Shown here: positions 30,938 to 35,808 of the stretch, piece by piece | Layout: every line of letters begins with the position of its first letter | How positions within the stretch are numbered: the first letter of the stretch is position 1 | Source: CAZNNH01 sp964574335 | Lineage (GTDB): Bacteria; Acidobacteriota; Vicinamibacteria; Fen-336 | Reading direction: 5' to 3' | Length of the DNA stretch: 35,808 nt | Assembly (NCBI GenBank): GCA_964574335.1 | Contig: CAZNNH010000051.1 | Coordinates: 1 to 35,808 of the forward strand | Position numbers and translations under genes: made by a program | Notes under the pieces: generated by a model | The model's input: only the letters and a program-made list of their open reading frames with translations | The model's database searches: none | Told to the model about the DNA's origin: nothing

Positions 30938-31950
30938 CCGAGATGGCCGAGGAAGCGCTCGCGGACCTCGCCAGCGGCCTCGAGCGCACGTTCGTCGCTT
31001 TCGAGAAGCAGCTCGGTGTACACGAGCAGGGGATGCGCGACGCGCGCCATTGGTCCTTCGAGACCCAGAGGGCCGGGGATGCCCAGGACGACGATCGGAC
31101 CGTCTTTCTCCGGCAGCAGGCGGAGCTCACGTCGCAAGGATTGGGGCAGCTCTGCGGCGAGATGCAGGGTGGTGATGGGACTCCGGTAGTGGGCCGTCAG
31201 CCGGTAGGCGGCCGTCGCGCCGCCCCAGGCCCAGTCCAGGCCGTCGAGCAGGGACTCGGCGGTCTTCTCGAAGTCGCCCGGGTCTTGGGCGGCGGCCCGG
31301 AACCGCCCCATCAGCAGCCTCGGTCGAAGCGTGTCGCCGTATCCGGCCACCCACCGATCGACCAGAGAGCCGGGTCGGACGATCCGGGTGCCGGCCCTGT
31401 CCGTAGCGAGTGCCCCCTCGTCCCTGAGGCGGCGCAGGAGATCGGCAGCCGCCGTCTTGCCGAGAGCGGCGGCCTCCGCCAGCGAGCGCACCGGGGCGCC
31501 CGCGAGATCGGGGCGAGCGAGGAGGGCGAACAGGGCTTGATAGCTCCGGGCGCCGAGGCCTCGGCCGCCTCGAGCCCGTCTCGGCCTCCGGCCCTCGACC
31601 TCGGCGAGATAGTCCTTGCCGATGGCGACGTGGCAGTTGCCCACCTGGTCGACGAACCCGATGCCGTGGGAGGCGAGAAGCTGCCCGACGGACCGCGAGA
31701 CGTGGGGTGAGAACACGACCCAGGGACGGACGGATGGCCGGATCATGCCGGCAACGAAGCTCCGCGCCACGCCTGGGCTCAACGGGGCGGCCTTGACCTC
31801 GACCAGCAGCTCCTGGGACCCCTTCGGCGTTCGAAGCGTCAAGAGGGCGTCCTTTCCCCCCGCAGCCGCGCGCACACCTGCGCCCTTCACGAACGGGAGC
31901 TCGCGAAGCCGCTCGAGATACGGCTCGAGATCGGGGCGCCTCCTCTCCAT
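30934..31950 (-). CDS. AbiEi-type antitoxin (COG4861-like winged-helix protein)
   Basis: 338 aa from ATG 31950 (MERRRPDLEPYLERLRELPF). An ATG at 31986 is in frame but lies inside the -35 region, so 31950 is preferred: it starts 7 nt after the -10 (leaderless). The N-terminal part has LLVEVKAAPLSPGVARSF, a restriction-endonuclease-like or substrate fold; the middle contains a winged helix (SLAEAAALGKTAAADLLRRL). The C-terminal half ends VYTELLLESDERALEAAGEV. This is the COG4861 type, paired with nucleotidyltransferase toxins. Autoregulation is likely through the nested TCCGGA/TGTCCG repeats at 31951-32001. Confidence 0.8.
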   Translation of the reverse strand: MERRRPDLEPYLERLRELPFVKGAGVRAAAGGKDALLTLRTPKGSQELLVEVKAAPLSPGVARSFVAGMIRPSVRPWVVFSPHVSRSVGQLLASHGIGFVDQVGNCHVAIGKDYLAEVEGRRPRRARGGRGLGARSYQALFALLARPDLAGAPVRSLAEAAALGKTAAADLLRRLRDEGALATDRAGTRIVRPGSLVDRWVAGYGDTLRPRLLMGRFRAAAQDPGDFEKTAESLLDGLDWAWGGATAAYRLTAHYRSPITTLHLAAELPQSLRRELRLLPEKDGPIVVLGIPGPLGLEGPMARVAHPLLVYTELLLESDERALEAAGEVRERFLGHLG

Positions 31951-32001
31951 GTCCGGAATACTATCATGTCCGCCAGAATCGGACAAAGGTCTATTCCGGA
32001 C
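31951..32001 (-). promoter_or_regulatory. Promoter and nested operator of the AbiEi/AbiEii pair
   Basis: Leftwards: TTGTCC (31981-31986), 17-bp spacer, TAGTAT (31958-31963), 7 nt, ATG 31950. A perfect 10-bp inverted repeat GTCCGGAATA (31951-31960) / TATTCCGGAC (31992-32001) brackets the promoter, and an inner repeat TGTCCG (31967-31972) / CGGACA (31980-31985) lies between the hexamers. Four related half-sites fit cooperative binding by the winged-helix antitoxin. Confidence 0.7.
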
Positions 32002-32073
32002 AAGGCAAGCGGCCGCCCGGTGCCGGCGCCGCAGGTGGGCGGCTCGTTCAGCGACAGGCGGCCGCGTCGCCGG

Positions 32074-32680
32074 CTACAGCCGCGGGTCGACAGGCTCGCT
32101 CTCCAGGGCCAGGACGCCGAAGACGCACTCGTGGACGCGGCGCAGGGGCTCGCGGCGGACGAAGCGCTCCAGGGCCTCGATGCCCAGGGCGAGCTCGCGG
32201 AGGGCCAGCGAGCGCTTGGCCGAGAGGCCGCGGGCGCGGAGGCGGTCCAGGTTCTCCGGGAGGTCGTACTCCGGCCCGTAGATGATCCGCAGGTACTCGC
32301 GGCCCCGGGTCTTGAGGGCGGGCTGGATCCAGGGTCAGCGCGCTGGCGCAGGCTAGACCAGGCCCCGGCGGTCGCGGGCCAGGCGCGAGAAGAAGCCCAG
32401 CGGTCGTCCTGAGGGCCGCTTCGAAGCCCTACCCCCGAAGGATCTACTCCGTAGCCACCGCGACGGGACGGCACGGCGGACCCGTCGAGATCCTTCGCTT
32501 CGCCCCGCCAGGCTGGGCGGGGTGCCGCTCAGGATGACGTCTGCGACCCGCACACGCTGCAGCTCGGGGTCAGCGCGGCAGACGCCGGCCAGCGTCTGTA
32601 TGTGCCAGGTGCGGTCGCGATCGACGTGGACCCCGCCCTCGGAGGCGAGCAGGTGGAAGGGAGCGGGCTCGAGGTCGCGT
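32074..32680 (-). pseudogene. pnkp ligase-end fragment D, interrupted
   Basis: 32074-32326 matches 34220-34472 with only five mismatches by eye (about 98%). A 30-bp insertion (32327-32356) follows, then about 25 bp more match, then a block holding the palindromic repeat 32406-32538 replaces about 125 bp of pnkp. From about 32556 to 32680 pnkp sequence resumes but is clearly more diverged. The pnkp stop is at 32074-32076. It is therefore a composite, non-functional copy. Confidence 0.9.
32406..32538. repeat. Palindromic CATCCTGAG/CTCAGGATG-type dispersed repeat inside pnkp fragment D
   Basis: Starts GTCCTGAGGGCCGCTTCGAA and ends CGCTCAGGATGAC, with GAAGGATCT and GAGATCCTTCGC as inner inverted arms. 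The centre (CCACCGCGACGGGACGGCAC) is identical to the centre of the 33.98-34.11 kb copy. This family is a common dispersed palindrome whose translation gives HPERS-like peptides. Confidence 0.8.
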
Positions 32681-32749
32681 CGCCGCCCCTACTTCTGCCC
32701 CCCTCTTGTCCCACCGGACCTCCCAGGCCGGGATGTCGTTGGAGAAGAG

Positions 32750-33331
32750 ATGGCAGTGCTTGCGCAACCCTGGCTCGTGATCATCGGAGGGCCCAACGGC
32801 GCCCGAAAGACGACCTTCGCGCGGGTCGCCGCGGCCGAGTGGTCCCTGCGGTACCTGGCAGCCGATCTGATTGCCGATGAGCTGCGGTTCGGCAAGCGAG
32901 GTGAGGGGGCCTTTCACGCGGGGCGGGTGTTCGCCCGGCGAGCGAGAGAGGCTCTCGCCCGCAGCGAGCCGCTTCTCGTCGAGTCGACCCTGTCCGGGCT
33001 CGCGATGCGCCGATTCATCCGTAGGGCCAGGGCTTCGGGCTATCGGGTTTCCGTCGGGCTCGTCTACGTCGGCTCGGCTGAGGTCCGCATCCGTAGGATC
33101 CGCGCTCGGGCTCAGGCGGGTGGGCATTCCGTCCCTGACGCTGACGTCCGCCGCCGTTTCCGACGCAGCCTGGTGAACTTCTGGGAGCTGTACCGTTTCG
33201 ACGCGGATGCGTGGCACCTGACTTACAATGGCGGAAGGGAGGCAGTCAGCGTCGCCTTCGGAGAAGGCTCGCGGGGGGTCGTCACCGAGTCGACGTACTT
33301 CGAACGGTTTCTGGGATTGCTGAAACGGTGA
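32750..33331 (+). CDS. Zeta-toxin-like P-loop kinase with altered Walker A
   Basis: 193 aa, ATG 32750 after GGAGAAGAG. Fold and motifs follow the zeta toxin / AAA_33 group: Walker A at 13-21 reads GGPNGARKT where the family has GGPNGAGKT, so Gly19 is Arg; LAADLIADELRF and SLLVESTLSG-like segment (LLVESTLSGLAMRRFIRRAR) match the substrate-binding and lid region, and RARAQAGGHSVPDADVRRRF is the typical Arg-rich lid. Zeta toxins phosphorylate UDP-N-acetylglucosamine. The Arg in the P-loop may abolish activity. It overlaps a 73-aa gene by 4 nt, which may be its partner. Confidence 0.8.
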   Translation: MAVLAQPWLVIIGGPNGARKTTFARVAAAEWSLRYLAADLIADELRFGKRGEGAFHAGRVFARRAREALARSEPLLVESTLSGLAMRRFIRRARASGYRVSVGLVYVGSAEVRIRRIRARAQAGGHSVPDADVRRRFRRSLVNFWELYRFDADAWHLTYNGGREAVSVAFGEGSRGVVTESTYFERFLGLLKR

Positions 33332-33549
33332 CGGTCGTGCAGCACGCAGCAAAGTCAAGGGCGCAGGAGCAGGTCGACGCCGGGACGGTCGAGGAGTCGC
33401 GGGAGCTCGCGCGGGTCTTCCGTCGTGCGGTGCGAGAAGCGCGCGAGAAGAACCGCCGCCTCGGAATCGCGAACGTCCAGGTCGAAGCCGACGGTCGGCT
33501 GACCGAAGATCTGCCAGACGGAACCGTCAGGCTGTTGACGACGGAATAG
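33328..33549 (+). CDS. Small partner of the zeta-like kinase, 73 aa
   Basis: GTG 33328 overlapping the kinase stop (GTGA). A helical first half (EQVDAGTVEESRELARVFRR, AVREAREKNRRLGIANVQVE) is followed by a short beta tail (DGRLTEDLPDGTVRLLTTE). Small genes coupled downstream of zeta-like kinases are common and act as antitoxins or partners; the role here is inferred from position. Confidence 0.6.
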   Translation: MTVVQHAAKSRAQEQVDAGTVEESRELARVFRRAVREAREKNRRLGIANVQVEADGRLTEDLPDGTVRLLTTE

Positions 33550-33573
33550 CGGACCAACACCGCCTGGCCTGTC

Positions 33574-33846
33574 ATGAGATCCAGGACCCAAGAGGTATTG
33601 CGGGAAGCCCTCCGGCTCCCGCCCAAGGCCCGGGCGGACATTGCGGGAACGCTCCTTCGCAGCCTCGACTCGAGGGAAGACGCGGACGTCGAGGCGGCGT
33701 GGACCACAGAGGTCGAGCGACGCGTCGCCGAGGTCGATTCCGGCAAGGTGAAGCTCGTCTCGTGGGACCGGGTCCGCAGGCGCCTTCGCTCTGATCTCCG
33801 CGGTGGCCGCCGGTCGGTAGGGGACGGAAACCTGCCGTCATCCTGA
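33574..33846 (+). CDS. TIGR02574-type addiction-module antitoxin, toxin partner missing
   Basis: 90 aa, ATG 33574. EVLREALRLPPKARADIAGT and LLRSLDSREDADVEAAWTTE, then VERRVAEVDSGKVKLVSW and RVRRRL, match the addiction-module component family that pairs with ParE/RelE-type toxins. The last 18 or so residues (after SDLRGG) are encoded by the first unit of the dispersed repeat array, and no ParE-like gene follows. The natural protein probably ended near 33795 and both its 3' end and the toxin were replaced by the repeats. The start lacks a clear Shine-Dalgarno. Confidence 0.65.
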   Translation: MRSRTQEVLREALRLPPKARADIAGTLLRSLDSREDADVEAAWTTEVERRVAEVDSGKVKLVSWDRVRRRLRSDLRGGRRSVGDGNLPSS

Positions 33847-34155
33847 GGGCCGCTTCGGAGCTGTACCCGCCGGGGATGTCATCCTGAGTCGGGCACCGGC
33901 GTGGCCACCGGTCAGTAGCGGACAGAAACCCCGGGCCGTCATCCTGAGGGCCACTTCGAAGCCGTACCCGCCGGGGATGTCATCCTGAGGGTGACTTCGA
34001 AGCTGTTCTCTCGAAGGATCTCCTCCGTGGCCACCGCGACGGGACGGCACGGCGGACCCGTCGAGATCCTTCGCTTCGCCCGTCCATGCCGGGCTCCGCT
34101 CAGGATGACGGCTGCTGGCCGTCCACCCGGGGGCTCCGCTCAGGATGACGCTCAG
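33803..34155. repeat. Array of CATCCTGAG/CTCAGGATG palindromic repeats
   Basis: Two direct units of about 87-89 bp (33803-33888 and 33901-33989: GTGGCC-C/G-CCGGTC..., ending CATCCTGAG) are followed by one complete palindrome (33979-34109, same core as 32406-32538) and a partial right arm (34129-34155). Leftward translation includes RHPERS. No genes inside. It replaces the expected toxin after the TIGR02574-type antitoxin. Confidence 0.8.
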
Positions 34156-34219
34156 GCGCCGCGTCGCCTGAGACACGGCGGCGCCCAGCTCATGGCCCGC
34201 GGGCGGCTGGCTCGCCCCG

Positions 34220-34981
34220 CTACAGCCGCGGGTCGACGGGCTGGCTCTCGAGGGCCAGGACGCCGAAGACGCACTCGTGGACGCGGCGGAGGGGCTCGCG
34301 GCGGACGAGGCGCTCCAGGGCCTCGATGCCCAGGGCGAGCTCGCGGAGGGCCAGCGAGCGCTTGGCCGAGAGGCCGCGGGCGCGGAGGCGGTCCAGGTTC
34401 TCCGGGAGGTCGTACTCCGGCCCGTAGATGATCCGCAGGTACTCGCGGCCCCGGGTCTTGAGGGCGGGCTGGACCAGGCCCCGGCGGTCGCGGGCGATGA
34501 AGTCCAGGGGCTTGACGACCATCCCCTCGCCGCCCCGGCCGGTCAGCTCCTCCCACCAGGCGACGGCCTCGGCTTCGCTGGCCGTGTCGGTCACGTCGAC
34601 GACCCGGTACGGCGTGGCCAGCAGCAGCTCGGGGTCGGCGCTGCAGACGCCGGCCAGCGTCTCCATGTGCCAGGTGTGGTCGCGGTCTGTGTGGACGCCG
34701 GCCTCGGAGGCCAGCAGGTGGAAGGGGGCGAGCTTGAGGTCGGCCAGCGAGGCCACCGGCCAGCAGTAGCGGCGGTAGGCCTCGACGAAGCGCCCGGCCC
34801 GCTCCTGGCGGTCCCGGTAGCGCTCCAGCAGCGGCCCGACCCCCTCGACGTGGCCCGCGGCCGCGGTCAGCGCGGACACGGCCTCGGCCAGACCGGCCCG
34901 GGCGGCGGCGCCCACCGCCGCGTACTGGCTCTTCAGCAGCTCCAGCGCCTTGACCGACCACGGCAGCAGCTCGGCGCATGG
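34220..34981 (-). pseudogene. pnkp ligase-end fragment E (longest, 5'-truncated)
   Basis: From about 34981 down to the stop at 34220-34222 the frame reads as the C-terminal half of bacterial Pnkp (polynucleotide kinase-phosphatase-ligase, the RNA-repair partner of Hen1): ELLPWSVKALELLKSQYAAV, DLKLAPFHLLASEAGVHTDR, DHTWHMETLAGVC, the ligase motif GGEGMVVKPLDFI, RREPLRRVHECVFGVLALES, ending QPVDPRL. A TGA in frame at 34982-34984 and unrelated sequence beyond mark the break. The kinase, phosphatase and the adenylated lysine (motif I) are missing, about two-thirds of an enzyme of roughly 850-870 aa. ATG 34915 could start a 231-aa product but it would be inactive. Confidence 0.9.
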
Positions 34982-35085
34982 TCACGGTGGGTGGAGGCGG
35001 GTCGAGGTTCCCGGGGGGCACACTGCTAGTGGCCTGCGCCGGGCGCACTCGGCCCGATTTCCCTGTACTCGTGCCTCCAGGCGCG

Positions 35086-35808
35086 TCAGCGGGGCTTGGG
35101 GCGCTTCTTTCGGCGTCCTTGAACGGTCCGTGCCCGCGCTGTGGTCTTCCCACGGGCGGCGCGGCTCCTGCGGCCGGCTGCGGGGGCGTCTCGCGAAGCG
35201 AGACAGGACGCAAGGGTGAGGCCGGTCTCCGCGGGCTGCTCGATCGGCCGGAACGAGTCGAGGGCTTCGTTGAATCGCTCTCCCATGCTCTTGGCGACGA
35301 TGTACAGCAGGTGGATGGGCGCCCCCAACATCTTGTCGAGGCGCCACACGCAGTCGTGCCTGTCGACCCGGGTAGTCCCCGTCTGGGTCAGCCGGTCCCT
35401 CAGTTGGCTCTGAGCCCGCACTTGGAAGTCGCTGGGAATCGCCATCGCCGCATCAGCCGGCGGGCCGCAGACCATGTTGATCGTCCCGCAGCCTTCATAC
35501 TCCAGGGTCGTCTGGACGCCTTCTCCTCTGTCCCTGAGATCGCTCGACGTCTCTTCGTACGTTCCGGGAACGACGATCTCCGCGAGGATCGTCCCGTCGA
35601 CCTCCCAGTAGTAGGTCTCCGTGCCCATCATCGAAGCCTGGATGATCGCCTCGAACTCCGTCATCTCCTCTGGCGACAGGTCCGCCGAAGGCTCCGATCC
35701 CGGGATGAGCTTCCCTGCCACGGCTCTGTCGAAGGCGGCGGGATCCGCAAGCGCGAACCCTGGGATCGGTCCCCACCCGAGCTCCTTCACCTCGATGAAG
35801 CGGAGCGG
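35086..35808 (-). CDS. Hypothetical protein, 5' end beyond window
   Basis: The frame is open through the right edge (a GTG at 35790 is only one possible start), so at least 234 residues and probably more. The N-terminal part reads GWGPIPGFALADPAAFDRAV and DLSPEEMTEFEAIIQASMMG; the middle has TYYWEVDGTILAEIVVPGTY and ECGTINM-like EGCGTINMVCGPPADAAM; the end is a basic tail (AAGRRSRAARGK, QGRRKKRPKPR). No membrane segment or known motif is recognised. Its 3' end lies about 100 nt from pnkp fragment E. It may be a DNA- or RNA-binding protein because of the tail, but that is only a guess. Confidence 0.6.
   Translation of the reverse strand, partial: PLRFIEVKELGWGPIPGFALADPAAFDRAVAGKLIPGSEPSADLSPEEMTEFEAIIQASMMGTETYYWEVDGTILAEIVVPGTYEETSSDLRDRGEGVQTTLEYEGCGTINMVCGPPADAAMAIPSDFQVRAQSQLRDRLTQTGTTRVDRHDCVWRLDKMLGAPIHLLYIVAKSMGERFNEALDSFRPIEQPAETGLTLASCLASRDAPAAGRRSRAARGKTTARARTVQGRRKKRPKPR

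Noticed and set aside
31951..31986. ATG 31986 as the start of the AbiEi-type antitoxin
   Set aside because: It lies within the -35 region of a good promoter whose -10 is 7 nt before ATG 31950.
33803..34155. CRISPR array
   Set aside because: The units are about 87-89 bp with internal palindromes, there are no regular unique spacers and no cas genes; it is a dispersed palindromic repeat cluster.
23256..34981. Pnkp serving as RNA repair against the nearby VapC and AbiEii RNA-damaging toxins
   Set aside because: Attractive, but all six pnkp pieces are truncated or broken; the kinase domain and ligase lysine are missing, so no repair enzyme can be made from this window.
1..35808. tRNA, rRNA or riboswitch genes
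   Set aside because: I saw no cloverleaf-like, rRNA or known riboswitch sequence on either strand by eye; a covariance-model scan would be needed to be sure.

Overview
High-GC bacterial DNA (by eye roughly two-thirds G+C or more). A TonB-dependent receptor start with a carboxypeptidase-regulatory-like domain, a second such receptor, a kinase-like protein ending in a TonB domain, a DUF3857/transglutaminase protein, LytS/LytTR signalling and many toxin-antitoxin (TA) modules point to a diderm soil-type bacterium, most likely Acidobacteriota (Thermoanaerobaculia- or Vicinamibacteria-like) or a relative. The taxon is inference; there is no rRNA or other marker gene here.

Left half (1-18.9 kb): mostly ordinary, intact genes. 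In order: partial TonB receptor, small helical protein, secreted/membrane transglutaminase-like protein, pseudokinase-TonB fusion, MerR regulator plus MFS exporter, a probable metal-uptake cluster (CxxC membrane protein, HGHRYC protein, TonB receptor), a two-gene nucleotidyltransferase TA-like pair, an alpha/beta hydrolase, then a tightly overlapping four-gene operon (esterase, GT39-type glycosyltransferase, LytS-type histidine kinase, LytTR response regulator) and a large GT-C-like membrane protein.

Middle (19.2-22.4 kb): a decaying conflict-type locus: a frameshifted Fis-HTH protein, a truncated trypsin-like protease, a TIR gene with a probable frameshift, a second intact TIR gene with an unrecognised C-terminal domain, and the 3' remnant of a beta-sandwich protein. 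An intact methyltransferase follows.

Right (23.2-35.8 kb): an accretion zone of small cassettes: VapBC (RHH type), an Old Yellow Enzyme reductase, VapBC (AbrB type) with a P-loop NTPase pair, a three-gene TIGR04255 cassette, an AbiEi/AbiEii-type pair, and a zeta-like kinase with a small partner and an orphan addiction antitoxin. Nearly every junction between cassettes carries a truncated, same-strand fragment of one gene: the RNA-repair enzyme Pnkp (polynucleotide kinase-phosphatase-ligase). Six fragments are visible, mostly from the 3' ligase end; none is functional and no complete pnkp lies in the window. One is fused in frame to a truncated AbiEi antitoxin, and one is interrupted by a palindromic CATCCTGAG/CTCAGGATG dispersed repeat. 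These scars suggest that cassettes entered or were shuffled through pnkp-like DNA, and they are the most unusual signal in the window.

Several genes have a TANNNT-like -10 element only 6-7 nt before the ATG and no Shine-Dalgarno sequence, so leaderless transcription looks common in this genome.
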